Origin: Pseudomonadota bacterium | GTDB taxonomy: Bacteria; Pseudomonadota; Gammaproteobacteria; Burkholderiales; Thiobacillaceae | Reading direction: 5' to 3' | DNA: 10,438 bases | NCBI GenBank assembly: GCA_021847385.1 | Contig: JAJZTV010000054.1 | Span: forward strand, 1 to 10,438 | Shown here: piece by piece, positions 1 through 5,013 of the stretch | Layout: the number at the start of each line of letters is the position of its first letter | How positions within the stretch are numbered: the first letter of the stretch is position 1 | Position numbers and translations under genes: made by a program | The notes under the pieces: model-generated | Told to the model about the DNA's origin: nothing | The model's database searches: none | Seen by the model: only the letters and a program-made list of their open reading frames with translations

Positions 1-48
1 CTTCAGGATCGATACGATCTGCTGCTCGCTAAACTTCGATTTCTTCAT
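1..48 (-). CDS. IS3-family transposase OrfA, first 16 codons only
   Basis: The minus strand reads MKKSKFSEQQIVSILK from the ATG at 48 to the window edge. This is the typical opening of the helix-turn-helix OrfA protein of many IS3-family elements (compare MKKSKFSEQQIVAILKEAE). OrfA binds the terminal repeats and is normally joined to the DDE transposase OrfB by a -1 frameshift. Only the N-terminus is inside the window, so whether the gene is intact cannot be judged. A GGAA sequence lies about 10 bases before the ATG. Confidence 0.75.
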   Translation of the reverse strand, partial: MKKSKFSEQQIVSILK

Positions 49-111
49 GTAGAGCTTCCTTTCAGGGAAAAACTCTACTTCAAATCGGCCCGAAAATCCG
101 AGGAGGCTTCA
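1..111 (-). mobile_element. 5' end of an IS3-family insertion sequence, cut by the window edge
   Basis: Read on the minus strand, this stretch starts TGAAGCCTCCTCGG, a TG-starting end as in IS3-family elements. A leader of about 60 bases follows, then a start codon opening an IS3-type OrfA. The end at 111 is inferred from the TG start and from an open coding frame that begins immediately outside it. The rest of the element and its other end lie left of the window, so neither terminal repeats nor a target duplication can be tested. Its end sequence differs from that of the element at 739-1968, so they are two different IS types. Confidence 0.7.
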
Positions 112-301
112 ATATTGGCCGGGGACGGGCACGTTGCCCGCATATGCTACGAACGTGACGCTAGCTGACCAAAAGGTCGATGTGGTGAAGAATATCGACC
201 TTTCTCAATATTCTGGCCTACAGGTTTTGGTGGGCTATGGAACCGATGTTACTGATGTTGTGAGCAGCAATGCATTTGAGACTGTATATACGGTTCCATG
301 A
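112..301 (+). pseudogene. 3' remnant of an unidentified gene, cut by the IS at 1-111
   Basis: An open frame runs without interruption from the IS edge to a TGA at 299-301. It encodes about 62 residues, including WPGTGTLPAYATNVTLADQ, then a segment LQVLVGYGTDVTD and the end ETVYTVP. No start codon with a ribosome binding site is present, so this is the C-terminal piece of a longer protein. From memory, endings of the type VGYG...YTVP occur at the C-termini of large surface or secreted proteins of betaproteobacteria. That is a weak recollection, not an identification. The 5' part may lie beyond the IS, left of the window. Confidence 0.6.
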
Positions 302-352
302 TTATGGGCTTTGAGTTGCCGTAGAACATTCCCAATAGGAAAGGATACAAAG

Positions 353-730
353 ATGAAACAGGTAAAGCTTATTGTCGCTACTGGCTTTTGTTTGTTTTCT
401 GCGGCGGCTTTTTCTCAAGGAGCCAAAACGCAATTGCCTGACGATATTGCCCCTTTCTTCAAGGGCCAGAAATTCTCAGCCACCACATCGATGCCTAGCG
501 GCACCTTTACGTCGGAGGTTACCCAAAACGCAGATGGTTCGGCTGCGATCAGCACCGGGCCACGTGGGCCAGATGCTGGAGAGTGGTCCTATGAAGCCGG
601 CCGCCACTGCGTAACATGGAAATATAGGTACGATAATTCCTGCGGTACTCTAACAAAGGAGGCCGATGGCTCGGTTAAGAGGACTCGCGAAGGTACAGGC
701 GTGGTGACTATATGGCGCATCGAGCAATAA
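353..730 (+). CDS. small secreted or periplasmic protein of unknown function
   Basis: This 125-residue protein opens with a clear Sec signal peptide: a Lys-containing N-terminus, a hydrophobic core (LIVATGFCLFSAAAF) and probable cleavage near residue 21-23. There is no lipobox Cys at the cleavage site. The mature part has a central G-E-W-S-Y turn, then C86 in GRHCVTW and C97 in NSCGTL, which could form a disulfide. It ends VVTIWRIEQ. ATG 353 is preferred over the TTG at 311 because AGGAAAGGA lies 8-16 bases before it and the signal peptide then starts correctly. The layout (G-x-W, Cys-x-x-W, second Cys, basic tail) resembles small periplasmic DUF995-like proteins, but I cannot confirm membership. 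It lies alone between two IS elements. Confidence 0.75.
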   Translation: MKQVKLIVATGFCLFSAAAFSQGAKTQLPDDIAPFFKGQKFSATTSMPSGTFTSEVTQNADGSAAISTGPRGPDAGEWSYEAGRHCVTWKYRYDNSCGTLTKEADGSVKRTREGTGVVTIWRIEQ

Positions 731-738
731 CCCCATTT

Positions 739-764
739 TGAATCGCCCCGGCCCCAGCAGACAC
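739..764 (+). repeat. left terminal inverted repeat of the IS
   Basis: It matches the reverse complement of 1943-1968 at 22 of 26 positions by hand alignment. The outer 14 bases (TGAATCGCCCCGGC) are identical. The mismatches are CCC against TTT and one C/T. AGACAC is shared at the inner end. Confidence 0.88.
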
Positions 765-801
765 CTATGAGCCTTAAACTTGAGGCTAGCAAGGGGGTGT
801 C

Positions 802-1080
802 ATGAGCGGCGAGCGTTACCCAGAAGAATTCAAGATTGAAGCGGTCAAGCAGGTGACCGAGCGAGGCCACCCGGTCGTTGATGTGGCAAACAGGTTTGGG
901 GTGCCCCAACACGGCTTGTATGGATGGATCAAACGTTACAGCCTGCCAGAAGGCGAACGCCGTGAACTGGAGGGGCAGACGGCAGAGATCAGGCGCTTGA
1001 AGGTGGAGCTGAAGCGCGTGACCGAAGAGCGAGACATCCTAAAAAAGGCCGCCGCATACTTTGCGAAGGAGTCCCGGTAA
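802..1080 (+). CDS. IS3-family transposase OrfA
   Basis: This 92-residue protein is a typical IS3-family OrfA. It opens MSGERYPEEFKIEAVKQV, followed by a helix-turn-helix (about residues 20-48, including VVDVANRFGVPQHGLYGWIK). A charged leucine-zipper-like coiled coil follows (about 55-82, including RRLKVELKRVTEERDILKK), and the end is AAAYFAKESR. The helix-turn-helix binds the element's ends and the zipper mediates pairing with the transposase. AGGGGGTG ends four bases before the ATG at 802 and is a strong ribosome binding site. The frame is intact. With orfB broken, this protein may be made alone; free OrfA of IS3-family elements is known to inhibit transposition. Confidence 0.9.
   Translation: MSGERYPEEFKIEAVKQVTERGHPVVDVANRFGVPQHGLYGWIKRYSLPEGERRELEGQTAEIRRLKVELKRVTEERDILKKAAAYFAKESR
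1041..1047 (+). other. programmed -1 ribosomal frameshift site (A AAA AAG)
   Basis: The heptamer A AAA AAG is in phase with orfA (codons AAA 1042-1044 and AAG 1045-1047). A -1 slip there continues directly into the orfB frame, giving GRRILCEGVPVRYAFIRD. This is the standard IS3-family means of making the OrfAB fusion transposase. No strong downstream hairpin was worked out by eye. Confidence 0.85.
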
Positions 1081-1953
1081 GGTATGCGTTCATTCGGGAC
1101 CATGAAGCGCACCATGGGGTGCACCGCCTGTGTCGGATGATGTCTGTGCATCCCAGTGGCTACTACGCCTGGAAGGCCGAACCCTTATCGCCCCGGCAGC
1201 AAGAAGACCAACGCCTCACCGGCCTGATCACACAATTCTGGCTGGAGAGCGGTGGGGTCTATGGCTATCGCAAGATCACCGATGACCCGCGGGAGGTTGG
1301 CGAATCGTGTGGTAAGTACCGGGTTCGCCGGCTGATGCGGATGGAGGGCCTGCGTGCCCAGGTCGGCTATCGGCGCCGGCCGGGGCAATGATATGGCCGG
1401 CCTTCCGTGGTGGCACCCAACCATGTCCAGCAGCAGTTCGATGTCACCGAGCCGAATCGGGTCTGGGTGACAGATATCACCTATATCCACACCCACGAGG
1501 GCTGGTTGTATCTGGCCGTGGTGCTCGATCTCTTCTCGCGTCAGGTGGTCGGCTGGTCAATGCAACCGCGAATGGATCGGGAACTGGCCATCAACGCCCT
1601 GCTGATGGCGGTCTGGCGGCGCCAGCCCACGCAGCCTGTTATCATCCATTCAGATCAGGGTGCCAGTTCAGCAGTCATGACTGGCAGGCCTTCCTGAAGG
1701 CGCACAACCTGGTGCCCAGCATGAACCGGCGTGGCAACTGCCATGACAACGCCGTGGCCGAGAGCTTCTTCCAACTGCTCAAGCGGGAGCGCATTCGTCG
1801 CAAGACCTATGTGAATCGGGAAGAAGCCAGGCGGGACGTGTTCGATTACATCGAGATGTTCTACAACCCGAAGCGCCGGCATGGTTACGCCAACCGGCTG
1901 TCTCCGGTAGAGTTCGAAAGCAGTATTTCAACCGGCTCGAATGTGTCTACTAA
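1047..1953 (+). pseudogene. IS3-family transposase OrfB (DDE/integrase core), broken
   Basis: OrfB is read after the -1 slip and has no good start of its own. The protein shows the HTH_21-like region (HRLCRMMSVHPSGYYAW, GGVYGYRKI) and then an rve integrase core. The three catalytic residues are D in VWVTDITYI (about 1468), D in HSDQG (about 1650) and E in AVAESFFQLLKRE (about 1759). Three lesions are visible. A TGA stands at 1389-1391. One base is lost near 1660, where HSDQG must jump frame to reach CQFSSHDWQ. Another is lost near 1920, where EFES must jump to QYFNRLECVY before the natural TAA at 1951-1953. The catalytic Glu is therefore out of frame with the two Asp residues and the gene is dead. 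Confidence 0.9.
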
Positions 1954-1968
1954 AGCCGGGGCGATTCA
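1943..1968 (-). repeat. right terminal inverted repeat of the IS
   Basis: This is the partner of the left repeat at 739-764. GCCGGGGCGATTCA at 1955-1968 is the exact complement of the outer 14 bases. The repeat overlaps the last codons and stop of the original orfB, as in many compact IS3-family elements. Confidence 0.88.
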
Positions 1969-2100
1969 CAACTCGCATCAGACAATGCCGACACTGCCGT
2001 GGTTGCCACAAGCACGACGCCGACCCCGCAGCAGTCACCCGTTCAGTCAAGCAACAAAGCCATTGCCGCCTACCAACAGCTGGCTAAGCCAGCATCTTAA
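1969..2100 (+). pseudogene. 3' remnant of an unidentified gene next to the IS
   Basis: Directly outside the IS right end, a frame encodes about 43 residues to a TAA at 2098-2100. It contains SDNADTAVVATSTTPTPQQ and ends NKAIAAYQQLAKPAS. The Thr/Pro/Gln/Ser-rich stretch followed by a short helix looks like a genuine C-terminus, and its codons are more natural than those of the other two frames. No start is present and no matching 5' part lies left of the IS inside the window. It is probably the tail of a gene truncated by insertion and later deletion. I do not recognise the family. The gene at 2180 follows in the same direction and may once have been its operon partner. Confidence 0.5.
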
Positions 2101-2179
2101 TCAAGCAAACGCGTATAGTACTTTTTTACCAGTCAAAAACCAGGGTTCTTGGTTATTTATCTTTTATTACATAGCTACA

Positions 2180-2584
2180 ATGATGGTGAACCAAGCGTTC
2201 TTGTCTAACAGTCGGAAAGCTATGGAGATTAGCAACCAGGTCACCAGCCTTAGTGCCCTGAACCTAACGCAAAACTTGGGTGGAAATGATATTGCCGCCA
2301 CGCGCCCCATCCCTGCGCTGGATGTAAACAATACAACCACATCCAACCAAAACTCCGACTCGTCCAATACGCAGAGCACATTGCGCCAAGCAGATCGTCA
2401 AGCGGCGATCGACAGGCCGGCCAGCAACACGGCTGCCTATACCAATTTTGTCTATGAAAACAGCCGGGAAGTCATGAAGGTGCTAGGCACATCCGACGTA
2501 CTGCTTTACCAAATCCCCGCAAGGGGCGAACTGGAAATCATCAAGGCCGAGAACGCAGCGCGAGCAATCGACGCGACCGCTTAA
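2180..2584 (+). CDS. hypothetical protein, 134 residues
   Basis: I do not recognise this protein. It is polar and has no signal peptide or membrane segment. The N-terminal part looks helical (AFLSNSRKAMEISNQVTSLSALNL). A low-complexity Asn/Ser/Thr linker follows (about residues 56-75), then a C-terminal half with RQADRQAAIDRP, NFVYENSREVMKVLG and ELEIIKAENAARAID. GC-rich third codon positions in the second half support real coding. The start is uncertain: ATG 2180/2183 has no visible ribosome binding site, whereas in-frame ATG 2222 has GGAAAG just before it. The frame is also open leftward through the IS by chance, so an automatic call could wrongly fuse it to the transposase. It converges on the tRNA-Val gene. 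Confidence 0.6.
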   Translation: MMVNQAFLSNSRKAMEISNQVTSLSALNLTQNLGGNDIAATRPIPALDVNNTTTSNQNSDSSNTQSTLRQADRQAAIDRPASNTAAYTNFVYENSREVMKVLGTSDVLLYQIPARGELEIIKAENAARAIDATA

Positions 2585-2614
2585 GACAGCCATCAATAAT
2601 GTGGGGAAGATATT

Positions 2615-2689
2615 TGGTGGGCAGCACAGGGTTCGAACCTGTGACCCCCGCCGTGTGAAGGCGGTGCTCTACCGCTGAGCTAGCTGCCC
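2615..2689 (-). tRNA. tRNA-Val (anticodon CAC)
   Basis: The minus strand folds into a full cloverleaf. The acceptor stem pairs GGGCAGC with GCTGCCC, followed by A and an encoded CCA at 2615-2617. The D-arm is GCTC...GAGC. The anticodon stem CCGCC/GGCGG holds loop TTCACAC, giving anticodon CAC (2655-2657) for valine GUG codons. The T-arm is CACAG-GTTCGAA-CTGTG with its standard loop. The length of 75 nt including CCA is normal. The 5' end lies only a few bases from its predicted transcription start, and the 3' end faces the IS-rich accessory region. Confidence 0.96.
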
Positions 2690-2703
2690 GAAAGAGGCCG
2701 CAA

Positions 2704-2731
2704 TTCTACCCACAGCCCCCTACGCGGTCAA
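2704..2731 (-). promoter_or_regulatory. predicted sigma-70 promoter of tRNA-Val
   Basis: On the minus strand, -35 TTGACC (2731-2726) and -10 TAGAAT (2709-2704) are 16 bases apart. The -10 is followed by TGCGGCC, a GC-rich discriminator typical of stable-RNA promoters under stringent control. Transcription would begin near 2697, about 8 bases before the tRNA. Confidence 0.75.
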
Positions 2732-2750
2732 AAGCTTTTTCTCGCCCGCA

Positions 2751-2779
2751 TTGGGGTAAGACCGAGCGTCCGGTAGAAT
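2751..2779 (+). promoter_or_regulatory. predicted sigma-70 promoter of gltX
   Basis: -10 TAGAAT lies at 2774-2779 and a partial -35 TTGGGG at 2751-2756, with a 17-base spacer. The sequence from the -10 through the GC-rich discriminator is identical to that of the divergent tRNA-Val promoter, so the two genes may respond alike to growth rate or (p)ppGpp (inference). The leader to the gltX ATG would be about 25 bases. Confidence 0.6.
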
Positions 2780-2812
2780 TGCGGCCTCTTCGATCCCTAT
2801 TCTGCCTTCACC

Positions 2813-4231
2813 ATGGTCCGCACCCGCTTCGCCCCCTCCCCGACCGGCTATCTGCACATCGGCGGCGCCCGCACCGCGCTGTTCTCCTGGGCCTATGCCC
2901 GAAAGCTAGGCGGCCAGTTCATCCTGCGCATCGAGGATACCGATCAGGAGCGGTCGACTTTGGAATCCGAACGAGCCATCTTGGAAGGCATGGCTTGGCT
3001 AGGCATCGATTGGGACGAAGGCCCCTTCTATCAAATGAAGCGGCTCGATCGCTACAAAGAGATCGCGCAGCGCCTGCTCGACGAGGACAAGGCCTACTGG
3101 TGCTATGCCAGCAAGGACGAATTGGATGCCATGCGCGAAGAGCAGCGCGCCCGCGGCGAGAAACCCCGCTATGACGGGCGTTGGCGGCCAGAGCCGGGCA
3201 AAACTCTGCCGCAGCCCCCAGCCGGGGTGCAGCCGGTGCTGCGGTTCAAGACCCCGCACGACGGCGCGGTCAGCTTCGACGACATGATCAAGGGCAGCAT
3301 CACGGTGGCCAACAGCGAATTGGACGACCTGGTACTGATGCGCGGCGATGGCATCCCCACCTACAACTTCGGCGTGGTGATCGACGACTGGGATATGGGC
3401 ATCACCCATGTCATCCGCGGCGACGACCACGTCAACAACACGCCGCGCCAGATCAACATCCTGCAGGCCCTAGGTGCGCCCATCCCGATCTACGCCCATG
3501 TACCGATGATCCTCGGCCACGACGGCGAGCGGCTGTCCAAGCGGCACGGCGCGGTGTCGGTGCTGCAATACCAGGAGGACGGCTACCTGCCCGAGGCCCT
3601 GCTCAACTATCTGGCCCGCCTGGGCTGGGGTCACGGCGACGACGAGAAATTCAGCATGCAGCAGTTCGTCGAATGGTTCGATGCCGGCAATGTCAGCCAT
3701 TCCCCGGCCCGCTTCGATCAGGAGAAACTCGCTTGGCTGAACCAGCAATACCTCAAGGAAGCCGACAATGATCGGCTGGCCGGTTTAGCGTTGCCCTTCC
3801 TTCACAAACAAGGGATCGAACTGGATAGCGGCCCCGACTTGGTTAAGCTGATGGGGCTGCTGAAAGAACGCGTAGCGACAATCGAGGAGCTGGCCGATGC
3901 CTGCCACATCTTCTTCCGCCAAACAGAGCCTTCCATCGAAGAACTCAAGGCCAAACTGACATCAGAGGCGCTGCCTGCCCTAGAGCGATTGAAAGCCGAT
4001 ATGGCCGGCATCAGCTGGGAAGCAACAAGTATCAACCAGTTGCTCAAAGACACCGCCAAAGCATTCGGGCTCAAACTGGGACAAATCGGCATTCCGCTTC
4101 GGCTGGTGCTGTTCGGCACCGCGCAAACCCCATCGCTGGACCATACTCTGGAACTGCTGGGGCGGGAAGAAACCATGCACCGATTTGAGGCGGCATGGCC
4201 GCATACCTTGGCTGTGCTACAAGCGGACTGA
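2813..4231 (+). CDS. gltX: glutamate--tRNA ligase (GluRS)
   Basis: GluRS charges tRNA-Glu with glutamate in the cytoplasm, using ATP, for translation and tetrapyrrole synthesis. The 472-residue protein has the normal bacterial length. The Rossmann fold holds the HIGH-type motif HIGG (15-18) and RFAPSPTG (5-12). VIRGDDHVNNTPRQ precedes the KMSKS-type loop LSKRHG (241-246), and the helical anticodon-binding region follows. The zinc-binding insert of the E. coli enzyme is degenerate: only C97 remains, with A99, W124 and P126 in place of the other ligands. ATG 2813 places MVRTRFAPSPTG exactly as in homologues, although no good Shine-Dalgarno is visible in the short leader. Codon use is less GC-rich in the C-terminal third than in the middle. 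Confidence 0.97.
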   Translation: MVRTRFAPSPTGYLHIGGARTALFSWAYARKLGGQFILRIEDTDQERSTLESERAILEGMAWLGIDWDEGPFYQMKRLDRYKEIAQRLLDEDKAYWCYASKDELDAMREEQRARGEKPRYDGRWRPEPGKTLPQPPAGVQPVLRFKTPHDGAVSFDDMIKGSITVANSELDDLVLMRGDGIPTYNFGVVIDDWDMGITHVIRGDDHVNNTPRQINILQALGAPIPIYAHVPMILGHDGERLSKRHGAVSVLQYQEDGYLPEALLNYLARLGWGHGDDEKFSMQQFVEWFDAGNVSHSPARFDQEKLAWLNQQYLKEADNDRLAGLALPFLHKQGIELDSGPDLVKLMGLLKERVATIEELADACHIFFRQTEPSIEELKAKLTSEALPALERLKADMAGISWEATSINQLLKDTAKAFGLKLGQIGIPLRLVLFGTAQTPSLDHTLELLGREETMHRFEAAWPHTLAVLQAD

Positions 4232-4259
4232 ACACTAACCCTTCTTCAGACAAGCCCGG

Positions 4260-4265
4260 TAGAAT
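4260..4265 (+). promoter_or_regulatory. possible -10 box for the GST gene, with a structured leader
   Basis: TAGAAT in the context CCGGTAGAATAGCGCCC closely resembles the gltX and tRNA-Val promoters. No good -35 is seen 16-18 bases upstream. The leader of about 90 bases can form GCAAG/CTTGC (4302-4306 with 4310-4314) inside GACCG/CGGTC (4293-4297 with 4324-4328), or alternatively GACC/GGTC (4318-4321 with 4325-4328). No terminator of gltX is visible in this gap. Confidence 0.45.
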
Positions 4266-4362
4266 AGCGCCCTCACGATCCATAGCGGGCGTGACCGATA
4301 AGCAAGAAACTTGCGCAGACCTTCGGTCGCGGTGTAACTGAATCGTTGTCGATAGAATCTAA

Positions 4363-5013
4363 ATGGCTGCCAAAAAAACCAGTAATGCCAACCCCAAAAC
4401 CAAGCTGATCGCTTCTTTGACCAGCCCGTTCGCGCGCAAGGTGCGTATCGTGGCGGCCGAGAAACGTATCGAATATGAATTGGTCGTCGATATTCCCTGG
4501 AACGACGATACCCAAGTGCCCAAGCACAACCCCTTGGGCAAGGTACCGGTATGGGTGCCGGAAGACGGCAAGAGCATCTTCGATTCCCGCGTTATCGTCG
4601 AATACCTCGACGGCATCAGCCCGGTCAGCCACCTGCTACCCAAGGACGCCCGCGCCCGCATCGCGGTGAAACGCTGGGAAGCCCTGGCCGACGGCTTATG
4701 CGATGCCGCTGCCTTGGTTTTCCTAGAACGCAAGCGGCCGGCCAAGCAGCAGGACAAGGCCTGGATCGACCGGCAGATGAAGAAGGTCATCGCCGCGCTG
4801 GAAGAAATGAGCGAAGAGCTCGGCCAGCGTGACTGGTGCCACGGTGAGGGTTACAGCCTGGCCGACATCGGCGTCGGCTGTGCCCTGGGCTACCTGGATC
4901 TACGCTACAAGGACGAGATCGACTGGCGCCGCAGCCACCCCAACCTGGCCGAACTCTACGACCGCCTGATGGAACGGCCGGCATTCAAAGAGACCGTCCC
5001 GCCGGCCGCCTAG
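4363..5013 (+). CDS. glutathione S-transferase family protein, YibF-like
   Basis: The 216-residue cytosolic protein has an N-terminal thioredoxin-fold domain and a C-terminal helical domain, as in glutathione S-transferases. The N-domain starts at KLIASLTSPFARKVRI (14-29), with the active-site region S21-P22-F23-A24-R25. It continues through the cis-proline in GKVPVW (P62) to the glutathione-contacting IFDSRVIVEYL (D74/S75). The C-domain carries the usual N-capping segment YSLADIGVGCALGYLDLR. The SPF(A/V)RK signature fits the YibF subgroup, whose physiological substrate is not well established. About 12 Lys/Asn-rich residues precede the domain. ATG 4363 is the only reasonable start, but the ribosome binding site is weak. 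Its stop overlaps that of the convergent mnmA within a shared CTAG. Confidence 0.92.
   Translation: MAAKKTSNANPKTKLIASLTSPFARKVRIVAAEKRIEYELVVDIPWNDDTQVPKHNPLGKVPVWVPEDGKSIFDSRVIVEYLDGISPVSHLLPKDARARIAVKRWEALADGLCDAAALVFLERKRPAKQQDKAWIDRQMKKVIAALEEMSEELGQRDWCHGEGYSLADIGVGCALGYLDLRYKDEIDWRRSHPNLAELYDRLMERPAFKETVPPAA

Larger units (their letters stand above)
739..1968 (+). mobile_element. IS3-family insertion sequence, complete ends but damaged transposase
   Basis: The element is 1,230 bp, bounded by inverted repeats that start TGAATCGCCCCGGC and end GCCGGGGCGATTCA. It holds orfA, an in-phase A6G frameshift signal and orfB with the DDE motifs of IS3-family transposases. Size, gene order and frameshift layout all fit the family. 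OrfB carries a stop codon and two single-base deletions, so the copy should not move by itself, though a related intact transposase might act on its ends. The four bases outside each end (ATTT and CAAC) do not match, so no target duplication is visible. The element separates the secreted-protein gene from a gene remnant that begins at its right edge. Confidence 0.9.
2692..2790. repeat. 19-bp perfect inverted repeat between tRNA-Val and gltX
   Basis: AAGAGGCCGCAATTCTACC at 2692-2710 is the exact reverse complement of GGTAGAATTGCGGCCTCTT at 2772-2790, separated by 61 bases. Each arm contains a TAGAAT -10 box and the discriminator/start region of a divergent promoter. The repeat therefore amounts to two near-identical promoter cores facing apart, not a terminator. 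Confidence 0.92.

Noticed and set aside
1..1968. Composite transposon formed by the two IS elements
   Set aside because: The elements have different ends and different OrfA proteins, so they are unlikely to be mobilised together as a unit.
2692..2790. Inverted repeat as a transcription terminator or attenuator
   Set aside because: The loop is 61 bases, there is no T-run, and both arms coincide with -10 boxes of divergent genes, so promoter duplication explains it better.
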